Shown piece by piece: positions 1-8,011 of a DNA stretch of 51,522 nt. The stretch is from Exiguobacterium acetylicum DSM 20416. GTDB lineage: Bacteria > Bacillota > Bacilli > Exiguobacteriales > Exiguobacteriaceae. The notes under the pieces are model-generated. The model was not told the DNA's origin. It did no database searches and saw only the letters and a program-made list of their open reading frames with translations. Within the stretch, counting starts at the first letter, position 1. The number at the start of each line of letters is the position of its first letter. A program made the position numbers and the translations under genes. The stretch covers positions 1-51,522 of the forward strand of contig NZ_JNIR01000003.1 of the NCBI RefSeq assembly GCF_000702605.1. Reading direction: 5' to 3'.

Positions 1-295
1 ACATGGTAGCGATGCTTTCCATCGTTTCAACCTTTTGCTTCAATGATTCCGCATTGAGCGTCTGGACGTAGTCACCCGTCGTGAATGGGATCGCGTCCTG
101 GATATACTTCATCGAATTCTCGATGTATTGGATCCGATTGACTTTGTTAACGGTCGATGCATCCATCATTTCTTCGAACACTTTGTCGGCATGCGGCTTC
201 GTATTCGGGATCATGCCCATGTAATAGATGTAGGCACCGAGACACGCGACGATGACGAGCGCGATGCTCGTGAAATACAATTTGTTGTTTTTCAA
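1..295 (-). CDS. N-terminal part of a membrane-anchored hypothetical protein (runs off the window)
   Basis: The reading frame enters from the left edge. It starts at a TTG at 295-293, preceded by a GAGGGG ribosome binding site about five bases upstream. The protein begins LKNNKLYFTSIALVIVACLG: a short basic head, then a hydrophobic segment (about residues 7-25) and a soluble, Lys/Glu-rich extracytoplasmic part. About 98 codons are visible and the C-terminus is missing. The hydrophobic segment has a Cys (VACLG) but not a clear lipobox, so an uncleaved N-terminal anchor is more likely than a lipoprotein. I do not recognise the family. GC content and codon use match the plasmid backbone. Confidence 0.6.
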   Translation of the reverse strand, partial: MKNNKLYFTSIALVIVACLGAYIYYMGMIPNTKPHADKVFEEMMDASTVNKVNRIQYIENSMKYIQDAIPFTTGDYVQTLNAESLKQKVETMESIATM

Positions 296-564
296 ATAAA
301 CCCCTCACAATTCCAAAATATACTTTAATTATATCAAAATATAGTGAAAAATTGTCACATATAGACTTTTTTCATTTCAGAGAGGAGCACCAATATGTTG
401 AACGAACGCTATCAACACGGTGATTGGCTCTAAGGAACGTCTTTAAGCGGGTGGAGTCGGGTCGGTGAGGCTCGGGAACACAAAAATACGGATTTTTTAT
501 TTCATCTGCTGTAATTACTCCTGATCTCAGTGGGTAGGGCAAGGGACGTCCCTTTCGGAACCAC

Positions 565-663
565 CTATTCTTCCTTTTCAAGATCATGACCGCATCGTTC
601 ACATTCGAAGCTCAGCGGATTATGATGGATGATTTTGATGCTATTCTTGCTGCAACAGTTCAT
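565..663 (-). CDS. 32-residue zinc-ribbon-like small protein
   Basis: This short frame begins with ATG at 663, about 14 bases after the stop of the upstream gene on the same strand, with a GTGAGG ribosome binding site between them. The product starts MNCCSKN and carries a CERCGH motif near the C-terminus. With the N-terminal CC pair this could form a small metal site. No family is recognised. It could instead be the frameshifted C-terminus of the upstream gene, since the same frame stays open back to 855. Real expression is uncertain. Confidence 0.35.
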   Translation of the reverse strand: MNCCSKNSIKIIHHNPLSFECERCGHDLEKEE

Positions 664-676
664 CGTAGTCCGCGCC

Positions 677-1162
677 TCACATCTTTCGAAAGTTGTTGGC
701 GCCTGCTTCACTAATGAAGTCCTGTTCTGATAGATGAAAATAGGCATCGCGTCGGTGAAGCGATGCGAATCGGATCTTATTTGCGTGTCCCTCTCGCAGT
801 TCTCGTTGGAACTGTGTCCAGTTCTTCTTATCTGCCGTAAGACCGAGTTCCTCATTCATTCCGTCCATTTGACCACGGATGGCGTTGCTTTGTGCCTGAC
901 TATACCAATAACGAATATTACGATCCTTCGCATCCAAACACTCACGTTCGTTAACGGCGTTCAGGTGATTCGCTCGATCGATTTCATTTTTGACGACGGG
1001 ATAACCAGCAATCCCGGCTCCGGCGATAGCGCTGGTTACACCGCGATTCCGGTTGAAATAGGACTCAGGTTTTCTTTTTTCCTCTTTTGACGCCAATCGC
1101 TCGAATATTTTCCGATTTACCCATGCGAATCGCCCTTTCTTTGATTTCGCTCTCAGTTGCAT
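677..1162 (-). CDS. hypothetical protein, possibly frameshifted near its N-terminus
   Basis: The frame encodes 161 residues with no recognised domain. It is basic at the N-terminus, has a short Gly/Ala-rich stretch (TSAIAGAGIAGYPVV, about residues 43-57) and is otherwise polar and helical. A better start signal sits just upstream in another frame: ATG at 1178 with a GGTGAG ribosome binding site, reading MGTYIDATESEIKERAIRMG and ending in an A-rich run near 1100 where the two frames meet. If that run has one base too many, the true gene would be 677-1178. The gene lies about 100 bases from the transposon insertion and has backbone composition. Confidence 0.42.
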   Translation of the reverse strand: MQLRAKSKKGRFAWVNRKIFERLASKEEKRKPESYFNRNRGVTSAIAGAGIAGYPVVKNEIDRANHLNAVNERECLDAKDRNIRYWYSQAQSNAIRGQMDGMNEELGLTADKKNWTQFQRELREGHANKIRFASLHRRDAYFHLSEQDFISEAGANNFRKM

Positions 1163-1287
1163 CGATATACGTTCCCATGGCCACTCACCCGACTCGATGT
1201 AACTGAGCGGAAATATGAAAAGTTGTTTTAGTTATACTAATAAGTTTACATAACTTTATTATTCAAAACTTCACATACCTTGTACTA

Positions 1288-1325
1288 GGGGTCTTACCAA
1301 CAAAACGCGGAAAACATACGCTAAG
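1288..1325 (+). repeat. left 38-bp terminal inverted repeat (IRL) of the transposon
   Basis: It begins GGGGTCTTACC and ends CATACGCTAAG. It matches the reverse complement of 12756-12793 at 37 of 38 positions (T for C at position 7). It is preceded directly by TACTA, half of the target duplication. Tn3-family TnpA binds such repeats. Confidence 0.92.
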
Positions 1326-1384
1326 AGAATTTTGGGAGGAAAAAAGCCGATTTTCCCTACCTAAGGAATCATCGGCCTTTAGTA

Positions 1385-1510
1385 TTATTGAATAAGAGGG
1401 CGTAGTGAATATAAACTTGCTACTTTCTTCATATCAAATGTGTATTCGCCAAGAAAATTAATATGTTCCCATCCCAATGGAGAAATATGTTTTAGCAGGT
1501 CTTCTCGTAA
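1385..1510 (-). pseudogene. inverted remnant of a second tnpA 3' end
   Basis: Read on the minus strand, this stretch encodes about 40 residues (REDLLKHISPLGWEHINFLG and onward to SLRPLIQ-stop). They align residue for residue with the C-terminus of the complete transposase at 12570-12695, with several substitutions (for example TFDMKK against NFDASK). The similarity continues through the stop codon and the intervening 60 bases into the terminal repeat, and breaks off near 1510. It is therefore the end of a related but diverged transposon in opposite orientation, which supplies the left terminus of the present element. It is not a simple recent duplication. Confidence 0.85.
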
Positions 1511-1598
1511 ACTTATATTTGTACACAGCTGCCCTATCTTTTTCAATCCCTAGTCGTACGAGGGAACATCCGCAAGCAGGACAGATTAATGTTTGCAT
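1458..1598 (-). CDS. 46-residue Cys-motif peptide fused into the tnpA remnant
   Basis: ATG at 1598 follows a strong GGAGG ribosome binding site. The product starts MQTLICPACGCSLVRLGIEK, with a CPACGC motif typical of a zinc ribbon or metal-binding peptide. From about residue 26 on, the frame runs out of frame through the tnpA remnant and stops at 1458. It looks like the 5' part of a small metal-binding gene whose 3' end was replaced at the transposon junction. Its place at the distal end of the mer operon is suggestive, but no function can be assigned. Confidence 0.4.
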   Translation of the reverse strand: MQTLICPACGCSLVRLGIEKDRAAVYKYKFTRRPAKTYFSIGMGTY

Positions 1599-1924
1599 AT
1601 TTTTCCCTCCTAGAATGATGAATTTTTTTATTCAATACCTCCATGATTTATGGATTTTAACTGTATTTTTGTACTGTTTTTCCGTCTTTAAAGCCTTCAA
1701 TCGTAGCATCGAATAAATACTCCGGTACCATGGCATATACGGATCGGCTCCTTAGTACAGAAATACCGGGTATTTTTGTAGGTTTTACCACCTTTGCATA
1801 CTTCGCGTAGTTAGCGGTCAGAGATATAAGAAATCAGGTATAAAAGAGGGAAACCTGTCCTGAGCTGGCCCTGGGTTTCATCTTTCAGACCTGTGGCTCC
1901 TTCTGGTATCGTGGTTACTTGCGA
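1599..1924. other. non-coding gap between the junction peptide and merB1
   Basis: No gene with a convincing start was found here. There are only short frames on the minus strand (for example one reading MVPEYLFDATIEGFKDGK, about 24 residues) with no good ribosome binding site. The composition changes from AT-rich to more GC-rich approaching merB1, which suggests a junction between unlike segments. Confidence 0.4.
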
Positions 1925-2581
1925 CTAAATATCACAGCATGACCCATTGGCAGGTCTAGATTCCTCGTAACGCGTCCCCATTAGGCGACCCAGTTCAAAG
2001 GCATCTTCTACAGATAACACTTTTCCCCCTGGATGTTGGTCAAGCCAGTCTTCGGCTGCATTCGGTGAGCTGAAGAAATGGACTTCGTTGCAGAATGCCG
2101 TACGAATCGAGGACATATCATCTGGCGTCACGATTGAGACAACGGCAGTGGAAGGTTCCACGCTTACAATGTGGTCCGGTTCCACATTCAACCGTATAGG
2201 TTCTCCGGTGCTGTGACAGGGTGACTCGATGTTGACCGAACGACCGATGAGTGCTGGAAATATAAGTGTGTCAAGGGCGCACCAGGCATATAGTTGCTTC
2301 CCATCAACCGTAAAGTGGTGAGGGGTAGGGATAAGGGTAAGACCTAAACCAACGACACGGCCTTGTTCGTCGATTTCCACGCTTGGCAGAGACTGGAGAA
2401 CTTTCTTCACCTCTTCAACAGGTTTTCCGGTCGTTGTCGCCATATCTTCAATGGTGACAGACTCCCCCCCTGCTAGCATTTGTAACAACGGGCGAAACAG
2501 CCACTTCATGGATTCTCCTCCCTCTCCCTTGTTCGACTGTTGGTCAAGTCGGGTTACGATTTCCTGAATTTCAGTTTTCAT
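1925..2581 (-). CDS. merB1: organomercurial lyase MerB1
   Basis: 218 residues. MerB cleaves the carbon-mercury bond of organomercurials by protonolysis, releasing Hg(II) for MerA. The conserved active-site residues are all present: Cys101 and Asp104 in WCALD, and Cys164 in FCNEVHFF (equivalent to Cys96, Asp99 and Cys159 of the plasmid R831b enzyme). An N-terminal winged-helix-like part (about residues 25-80) precedes the catalytic domain, as in the family. The start ATG at 2581 has an AAAGGAGG site. It is the last gene of the merR2-merB2-merB1 group, about 150 bases after merB2. It is noticeably more GC-rich than merA and merR1, so it probably has a different origin. Confidence 0.93.
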   Translation of the reverse strand: MKTEIQEIVTRLDQQSNKGEGGESMKWLFRPLLQMLAGGESVTIEDMATTTGKPVEEVKKVLQSLPSVEIDEQGRVVGLGLTLIPTPHHFTVDGKQLYAWCALDTLIFPALIGRSVNIESPCHSTGEPIRLNVEPDHIVSVEPSTAVVSIVTPDDMSSIRTAFCNEVHFFSSPNAAEDWLDQHPGGKVLSVEDAFELGRLMGTRYEESRPANGSCCDI

Positions 2582-2730
2582 GTCTTTTTCCTCCTTTGTT
2601 ATTTTTTGTTCCTATTATTATTTTCGATATTACTTTTCATTACCTAAAAACTCCATTTGTTGGACTAATTGACCGATAAAAGCATCCTTTTCATAGCTTG
2701 TCTGATTTTTGAAACTTCATGGGCTCTACC

Positions 2731-3360
2731 CTATGATAAAAATTTTTTCAATTCGTTTCCAAAAGAGAGAGCTTGTTCCAAAGTCATAATTTCCCCTTGC
2801 AATTTTGGATGTTCTTCTTTCCACTTGTTTGCATGCTCAACTGAGCTAAAATAGTGAATTTGTTTACATGTTCCTCCGGCCCATGGAGCCTCAGAATCAA
2901 ACGGCACTGTCCAGATTACTGTTGAATCAGGAGTTGTTTTTGCTAATTTTCCATTTCGGACAGTTACCTCAATCGGTTCACCTGTGTACGCACAACGGGA
3001 ATGTATATCGACATCAGCAACCAGAGCAGTTGACAGCTCCAATGTCGATATTGCACACCAGGCAAATAAAGTTCGTCCTCCTAAATGAATCTGGTTAGTA
3101 GTCGGTATAATCGATAAGCCCAATGCCCCTACTATTTTTTGATCCGCCTCCCGAACGATCATCTGCCGTTGGGCTAATATCTTCACTACTGACTGAACTG
3201 TTTTTGTATTAATTCCCGTTTGATTTATTAAAGAACTTTCTGTAACTGCCTGCCCATCACGAATGGAGAAAAAAATTGTCCGAAGAATAGGCACTGATTC
3301 TTTAGGCAGCTTAGCTAACAATAGTTCATAAAATTTTTTGAGTTCTGTTTTATTCTTCAT
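2731..3360 (-). CDS. merB2: organomercurial lyase MerB2 with Ser in place of the catalytic Asp
   Basis: 209 residues of the MerB family. The two catalytic cysteines are present (Cys102 in FAWCAIS and Cys165 in GGTCKQIHYF), but the Asp of the Cys-Asp-Cys triad is replaced by Ser105. To my knowledge the same replacement occurs in MerB2 of Bacillus mer operons, so this is probably a natural variant with altered substrate or metal preference, not a dead enzyme. The start codon overlaps the merR2 stop (ATGA at 3357-3360), which indicates translational coupling. It is AT-rich, unlike merB1. Confidence 0.92.
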   Translation of the reverse strand: MKNKTELKKFYELLLAKLPKESVPILRTIFFSIRDGQAVTESSLINQTGINTKTVQSVVKILAQRQMIVREADQKIVGALGLSIIPTTNQIHLGGRTLFAWCAISTLELSTALVADVDIHSRCAYTGEPIEVTVRNGKLAKTTPDSTVIWTVPFDSEAPWAGGTCKQIHYFSSVEHANKWKEEHPKLQGEIMTLEQALSFGNELKKFLS

Positions 3361-3746
3361 TGTTTAAATCCCTCCATTTGATTGAATACCTCTTTCGGGG
3401 AATCAAGGTACGATTCAATGTGTTTACGCAACTTTTGTAGTTCGTTGATTTGTTCGTCTATCTTGGTCAGTTTATCTTTTAACAAATGTTGTAGATGCGG
3501 TTCTATCTCCACCGTATTTTTTTCGAAAATCACTATTAAATCTTTCATTTCCTCCAGTGATACGCCTAATGATCGGAGTTGTTTAATACCATTGATACAA
3601 AACACATGCTCTTGGTTATAAACGCGGTAATTACCTTCGCTACGCTTTATAGAAGGCAGTATCAATTCCTTTTCTTCATACAGTCGAATGGCTTTTCGAC
3701 TGACTCCTGTTTGTTGGGCTAGTTGACCAATCGTTAAATCCTCCAT
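3357..3746 (-). CDS. merR2: MerR-family regulator lacking the mercury-binding cysteines (MerR2)
   Basis: The ATG at 3746 sits behind a GGGGGGAG site and gives 129 residues; a longer frame begins at 3782 but lacks a comparable site. The N-terminal winged helix is clear (LTIGQLAQQTGVSRKAIRLYEEKELI), followed by the coiled-coil dimerisation helix. Mercury-sensing MerR needs three cysteines after the DNA-binding domain; here the effector region has none, the only Cys being in the DNA-binding half (VFCING). The inducer is therefore unknown. It precedes and overlaps merB2 and has its own MerR-type promoter at 3795-3826. Its role in regulating merB2-merB1 is an inference from position. Confidence 0.85.
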   Translation of the reverse strand: MEDLTIGQLAQQTGVSRKAIRLYEEKELILPSIKRSEGNYRVYNQEHVFCINGIKQLRSLGVSLEEMKDLIVIFEKNTVEIEPHLQHLLKDKLTKIDEQINELQKLRKHIESYLDSPKEVFNQMEGFKQ

Positions 3747-3794
3747 TATCTCCCCCCTTTTCGTTAACTGGAAGACCATCACTGAATTAACTAG

Positions 3795-3826
3795 AGTTTA
3801 CAACGTTCACCTTAGGGGAAGGTCAA
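3795..3826 (-). promoter_or_regulatory. MerR-type promoter/operator upstream of merR2
   Basis: On the minus strand, TTGACC (-35, 3821-3826) and TAAACT (-10, 3795-3800) are separated by 20 bases, the over-long spacer typical of MerR-family promoters. The spacer region is centred on the dyad ACCTT-AGGGG-AAGGT (3809-3823). The dyad differs from the GTAC-based operators in front of merR1 and merB3. Confidence 0.72.
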
Positions 3827-4044
3827 GTGCAATTTTATAATTTAAATACAAAGTTTAATCAGGAGATAGAAGTAACATCATCTTTAAAATGGTGTTATTG
3901 CAACATTTCTATAATAAACTCGACATGAAAACCGTTTCCTTGATACTAGCGAGTATTATATGGTAACCCAAGGCTACCTTCGCGAATGGGTTTGCTTGGG
4001 GTAATGTAATTTATACATTCAGATTTTAAAGAATCTTCAATTAA

Positions 4045-4420
4045 AACAACTTATGGAAATCTATCGTCGGGATGTATGCGAACCCAATCTAACAGAGTTA
4101 TATCAAATTTTAATTCGTCTTGGTTACACTGTTCCAGCTCCATATAATGCTATTTCGGAATCAAAAACAGTTAAGGAACTAGGAGATATTCAAACGCCTG
4201 TTTATAGATGACCAGAAGATACTCATTGGACATTATTTCGCCGTACAGGGATTTATGGACTTTGGAATACTGGGGCAATTTCGAGCCATCGAGCAGACGT
4301 AAGTGATGCATTTATTCGTAATTATCATCGTGCAAATCGTTGCACCTAGCCACTGACTCAATGGCTGTTAAAAAGGGATTTATTCCTCTGCCACCATTAG
4401 TCATTCCTCGATAATTTGTA
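4045..4420 (+). pseudogene. decayed protein-coding remnant inside the mer operon
   Basis: Three blocks of sensible protein are readable in different frames: LMEIYRRDVCEPNLTELYQI and onward, then DDQKILIGHYFAVQGFMDF, then NTGAISSHRADVSDAFIRNY. They are separated by frameshifts and an in-frame stop. The continuity shows a former gene on the strand opposite to mer, with several lesions, so this is true decay and not a single error. I do not recognise the family with confidence. It fills the unusual 860-base space between merA and merR2, so the two halves of the operon were probably joined by insertion of foreign DNA. Confidence 0.6.
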
Positions 4421-4604
4421 GAGAAACTCAATCCTTTTTATTAAGTAAGTTTTATAGATTTCAATAGCAAGAAGACTTAACCAAAGTGCACAGATTGTTG
4501 ACATAATAAACCGTGTAAAACAAATATGCTATATAAATATTTCATTTCCTTAAACAGTTTAAAGTTAATTTGGCAAAGTACGGAAAACCTTATTCATAAA
4601 ACAG

Positions 4605-4641
4605 AAAAAAGATTCCTGAGCAATAATCAGGAATCTTTTTT
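4605..4641 (-). terminator. rho-independent terminator after merA
   Basis: Perfect stem AAAAGATTCCTGA/TCAGGAATCTTTT around a seven-base loop, with a T run on the minus strand, six bases after the merA stop. It separates the merA unit from merR2-merB2-merB1. Confidence 0.85.
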
Positions 4642-4646
4642 CTAAC

Positions 4647-6542
4647 TTATCCAGCACAGCAAGATAATTTCGAAACATCTTTATCAAAAGTTAGGACAGC
4701 CAGCTTCAATCCTTCTGCCATTGTTAGATATGGAGCCATCGTTTCTCTCAGATCTCCAACAGTTAAACCGAATTTCACAGCTAATGTTGCTGCATAAATT
4801 ACGTCTCCTGCGTTTTCTGCCACTACATGCGCCCCTAACACTTTCAATGTTTTCGCGTCTGCCACTAATTTGAAAACACCTGTTGTTTCCCGATTAACGA
4901 GCGCTCTTGGAACAGCATCCAACGGCAATACCGATGTTTTCACTTCATATCCTTTTTCTTTTGCCTGTTGCTCCGTTAAACCAACCGTTGCAATCGATGG
5001 AGAAGTAAACGTAACGCCTGGAACCACTTCTAAATTGACCTTTTGATTTAGTCCTCCGATTGCATTACGAGCAGCAAGTCCACCTTCATAAGCAGCTACA
5101 TAAACAAATTGGGGACCGAGAGTGACATCTCCAGCTGAATAAATTCGGGAATTGGTCGTTTTAAGATAATCATCAATGACAATTTCACCACGGGAACCAA
5201 CTTCAACGCCTGCTGCATGTAAGTTTAATGATTCTGTATTTGGTTTTCTTCCAGTGGCAATTAGCAATTGTTCTGCTTCAATAATTCGCTTTTTACCATT
5301 TATCTCAACATGAACTTTTTTAATGTCTCCATCTTGCTCAACTCGTTCATAGGTTGCACCTGTTACTAAATTAATTCCCTGTTCTGTTAAGGCCTTAGTA
5401 ATGGCTTCTGAAATTTCAGGATCGTATTCTTTTAATAGACGCTCGCTTCTTTGAATCAAAGTGACTTCTGACCCGAGGTTATGAAATAGTTGTCCTAATT
5501 CCATGCCGATATATCCTGAACCAATTACGGTAAGACGATTTGGAACCTTCTTTAATTCCAATAAGCTAGTGCTTGTTAAATAATCTACTTCATCTAATCC
5601 GGGAATATTAGGTGCAGTTGAAGAAGCACCTGTAGCTATTAAAAATCTTTTGGCTGTGATTTGATTGCCATTTACTTCAACTGTATTTTCATTTACGAAT
5701 TTTGCTTCACCTTTTATTAATTCAAAACCATAATCATCAATTAAATTCACATATTTTTCATTTCGCATCTCGGTTACTAAATCATTCTTTTGTTTTACTA
5801 ATGGCGCTAAATCAACATTTGAAGCCGAAGTGTGTAATCCCACAAATGGATTATTTTTTGCTAGATGATTGATTTCCCCTGCTCTTAATAAGGTCTTAGA
5901 AGGAACGCATCCGACATTAACGCAAGTTCCACCCACCGTTCCACGCTCAATCATAGCCACTTTTGCGTTCAAAGCAACGGCTTCAATGGCAGATGAAAAG
6001 GCAGCTCCACCAGAACCGATGATGATGTAATCATAATCATAGTTACCTTCATCATTTAAACTTACATCTGTCCTTTTTTCCGATTGCACTTGTATTTCTT
6101 CTGCTTCGCCCGGTTGATATTGTGCGTCAGTAATCGCTGTTTTCGCGATATCAATGTCTACATCATACGGTAGTTCAAACAGTGCTTCTCCGCGACGAAA
6201 GTCTACTTCAATCCCTTTTGCACCTGCATTTTCAAGAGCAACCGCAATATGTTCTTCACAACCAGTGCAGGTCATTCCTTCAACGTTTAGCCGATATTTT
6301 TTCAATAAATTCGTCTTTTGTTCCGATTGAAATTCTTCTGCTTCGCCCGGGTGATAGTTTGCGTCAGCAATCGCATTTTTCGCGTCTTCAACTTTCACGT
6401 CATCAGGAAGCTCAAATACAGCTTCTCCACGGCGAAAATCTACTTCAATCGCTTTTGCACCCATGTTTTCAAGAGCGACAGCTACATGCTGTTCACAACC
6501 CGAACATGTCATTCCTTGCACGTTCACTCGATATTTTTTCAT
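4647..6542 (-). CDS. merA: mercuric reductase MerA with two N-terminal metal-binding domains
   Basis: 631 residues. The cytoplasmic FAD enzyme reduces Hg(II) to volatile Hg(0) with NADPH. Two HMA domains come first, with GMTCSGC (Cys13, Cys16) and GMTCTGC (Cys92, Cys95); they are nearly identical to each other, a recent tandem duplication as in other Bacillus MerA. The FAD-binding GSGGAA (176-181) and the redox pair Cys207/Cys212 in [12 protein letters not shown] follow, and the C-terminal Cys628-Cys629 pair (LSCCAG) hands Hg(II) to the active site. ATG at 6542 with AGGAGG ahead. Only 18 bases separate it from merP. Confidence 0.97.
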   Translation of the reverse strand: MKKYRVNVQGMTCSGCEQHVAVALENMGAKAIEVDFRRGEAVFELPDDVKVEDAKNAIADANYHPGEAEEFQSEQKTNLLKKYRLNVEGMTCTGCEEHIAVALENAGAKGIEVDFRRGEALFELPYDVDIDIAKTAITDAQYQPGEAEEIQVQSEKRTDVSLNDEGNYDYDYIIIGSGGAAFSSAIEAVALNAKVAMIERGTVGGTCVNVGCVPSKTLLRAGEINHLAKNNPFVGLHTSASNVDLAPLVKQKNDLVTEMRNEKYVNLIDDYGFELIKGEAKFVNENTVEVNGNQITAKRFLIATGASSTAPNIPGLDEVDYLTSTSLLELKKVPNRLTVIGSGYIGMELGQLFHNLGSEVTLIQRSERLLKEYDPEISEAITKALTEQGINLVTGATYERVEQDGDIKKVHVEINGKKRIIEAEQLLIATGRKPNTESLNLHAAGVEVGSRGEIVIDDYLKTTNSRIYSAGDVTLGPQFVYVAAYEGGLAARNAIGGLNQKVNLEVVPGVTFTSPSIATVGLTEQQAKEKGYEVKTSVLPLDAVPRALVNRETTGVFKLVADAKTLKVLGAHVVAENAGDVIYAATLAVKFGLTVGDLRETMAPYLTMAEGLKLAVLTFDKDVSKLSCCAG

Positions 6543-6560
6543 GGTAAAAATATCCTCCTT

Positions 6561-6935
6561 TTATTCGACGGGGAGACCCAAGTCTGAAACCTCCGTCTTA
6601 ATTGCATCTAAATTGGTTTTCGTATCATCAAAAGAAACCGTTACTTCCGCGGTGCTTCCATTAACTTTAATGGCTGTTTTGCCAGCACCTTCAACCTGTG
6701 CAATGGCATCTTCCACAACTGATGGCGGGCAGCAATCCATCCCTGCTATAACCATGAATGTCCCCGTCTTCTCAGCTTCAGTAATAGCTTTTACATCCTT
6801 CTCTGAATTCATAGCAGTTGTTTTCACTTCACTCTTAGATACTTCAGTTTTTTGGACTTCTTGTTCGTTACTGCATGCACTAACCACTAGCATAAGGGAT
6901 AGCAACATCATAATCCTGATTATTTGTACTTTCAC
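6561..6935 (-). CDS. merP: MerP-type mercury-binding lipoprotein
   Basis: The frame opens at a TTG overlapping the merT stop, but the GTG at 6935 has a better GGGGTG site and gives 124 residues beginning VKVQIIRIMML. A lipoprotein signal peptide ends in VVSACS, so the protein is tethered outside the membrane and not periplasmic as in Gram-negatives. After a Lys/Glu-rich linker comes a single HMA-like domain with GMDCCPPS, a Cys-Cys variant of the usual GMTCxxC. It would pass Hg(II) to MerT for import. It overlaps or abuts merT and precedes merA. Confidence 0.85.
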   Translation of the reverse strand: MKVQIIRIMMLLSLMLVVSACSNEQEVQKTEVSKSEVKTTAMNSEKDVKAITEAEKTGTFMVIAGMDCCPPSVVEDAIAQVEGAGKTAIKVNGSTAEVTVSFDDTKTNLDAIKTEVSDLGLPVE

Positions 6936-6958
6936 ATAATACACCCCATTTTTTATAG

Positions 6959-7255
6959 TCAACTTTCAACTGAAAATAAGAAAAGAAACATGGTAAAAAC
7001 AAGGAACGTTGTAATCCATAAGCCAATGACAGAACTTTTCCTTTTACCCTTTCTTCCATAAACCATATAAAAGGAGTACGCAAGAAGGACAATGGTAACG
7101 ATGCTGAACAATAACCGATACTTCAACGAGTAGAATGCGATTGCGCCTGCAAACCCAGTGAGTCCAAGGGGAATCAAGATTAGTGGACCCAGGCAACAAC
7201 CCGCCATAACAAAAGCTGAAAATACAGTGGCTACTTGTGAAACTTTTTCTTTCAT
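6959..7255 (-). CDS. merT: mercuric transporter MerT
   Basis: 98 residues from the ATG at 7255, which overlaps the stop of the upstream gene (ATGA). A GGAG site lies 11 bases before it; a longer upstream frame is not used in this reading. Three membrane segments are visible: about residues 8-27 containing GCCLGP, about 46-65, and about 73-92. The vicinal Cys pair in the first segment is the hallmark of MerT, which moves Hg(II) into the cell for reduction. Its place between the CPC-motif transporter and MerP is the standard order. Confidence 0.87.
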   Translation of the reverse strand: MKEKVSQVATVFSAFVMAGCCLGPLILIPLGLTGFAGAIAFYSLKYRLLFSIVTIVLLAYSFYMVYGRKGKRKSSVIGLWITTFLVFTMFLFLFSVES

Positions 7256-7521
7256 GACTTGAACTTCTCCATGCTGCAACAATCATGTGTGGTTGTATCT
7301 TTCTTTGTTTCCTCTTTTTTTTCTGGATCAAGTTTTCTCCAGCCCTTGAAAAGAGCGAAAACGAATAACAGACCCATCATGATGAAAATAACATTTTTAA
7401 ATTCCGTGAAGTATGATCCCAGTGCTGTTCCTGCAATCAACGGAAGTAGTAAAAACAGATGACACGGGCATGTGATGAGTGCGACAAGAAACCAACCTGA
7501 ACTTTTTATTATGTTTTTCAT
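7252..7521 (-). CDS. merE: MerE-like CPC-motif mercury transporter with Cys-rich tail
   Basis: 89 residues. The first membrane segment contains TCPCHLFLLLPLIAGTALG (Cys18-Pro-Cys20), closely resembling the TCPCHLPI motif of Gram-negative MerE. A second membrane segment follows at about residues 43-60. Unlike MerE, a charged tail of about 28 residues ends in HDCCSMEKF, adding a vicinal Cys pair that could hand over the metal. It is the first gene after merR1 and is translationally coupled to merT. The naming of this Bacillus gene varies, so the symbol is tentative. Confidence 0.78.
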   Translation of the reverse strand: MKNIIKSSGWFLVALITCPCHLFLLLPLIAGTALGSYFTEFKNVIFIMMGLLFVFALFKGWRKLDPEKKEETKKDTTTHDCCSMEKFKS

Positions 7522-7535
7522 TTCTGTTTCACCTC

Positions 7536-7934
7536 TTATTTCTTCATCAGTGTTTCAATAATGGAGCATTCGTAAATATCTTTGTTTTCGGGACATCTTT
7601 CTTTAAGATCCATCAGCATTCGTTCAATCCTTTTAAGATCTTCAATTTTACGTTGAATGTCCTCTATCTTCAAAATAGTGAAATCATACATATCACGACA
7701 CTTCGCTTCATCGCGATCGACAACCCCTAGCAATTTATCAATTTCATTTAAGGTAAATCCTAATTCCTGCATTCGTTTTATGAAATGCAATCGATCGACC
7801 GTTTGTTGGGAATACATTCGGTATCCTTTTTCCGTACGTTCAGGCTCTGGAATTAAGCCTAAACGCTCATAATATCGAATGGTCTCCTTGTTAACACCGC
7901 ACTTGTCAGCCAGTTCTCCGATACGAAATTTCAT
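7536..7934 (-). CDS. merR: mercury-responsive regulator MerR1
   Basis: The ATG at 7934 behind GAGGTGAG gives 132 residues, the same length as MerR of Bacillus RC607. The DNA-binding motif (FRIGELADKCGVNKETIRYYER) is followed by the three Hg(II) ligands Cys79, Cys114 and Cys123 (RCPENKDIYEC), the full mercury-sensing set. It represses the operon without mercury and activates it with mercury by untwisting the over-long promoter spacer. It heads the merR1-E-T-P-A unit, and its own operator lies at 7953-7984. Confidence 0.95.
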   Translation of the reverse strand: MKFRIGELADKCGVNKETIRYYERLGLIPEPERTEKGYRMYSQQTVDRLHFIKRMQELGFTLNEIDKLLGVVDRDEAKCRDMYDFTILKIEDIQRKIEDLKRIERMLMDLKERCPENKDIYECSIIETLMKK

Positions 7935-7952
7935 ACGTCTCACCTCACTTAC

Positions 7953-7984
7953 AGCATAAACCACGTACCTTAGTACAGGGTAAA
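7953..7984 (-). promoter_or_regulatory. MerR1-controlled promoter and operator of merR1-merA
   Basis: On the minus strand, TTTACC (-35, 7979-7984) and TATGCT (-10, 7953-7958) flank a 20-base spacer. The spacer region contains a near-perfect dyad, ACCCTGTAC-TAAG-GTACGTGGT (7960-7981). The dyad core is the same as that in front of merB3. Confidence 0.82.
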
Positions 7985-8011
7985 TATATAGTTTACTTCA
8001 TTCATGAGATT

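Noticed and set aside
395-433. 12-residue frame (MLNERYQHGDWL) behind a good GAGAGGAG site
   Set aside because: Too short to tell from chance and no downstream gene for it to lead; it could be a leader peptide, but nothing supports that.
6182-6939. Overlapping plus-strand frames of 89-158 codons over merA and merP
   Set aside because: They are antisense to strongly conserved mer genes, have no ribosome binding site and carry no family motif.
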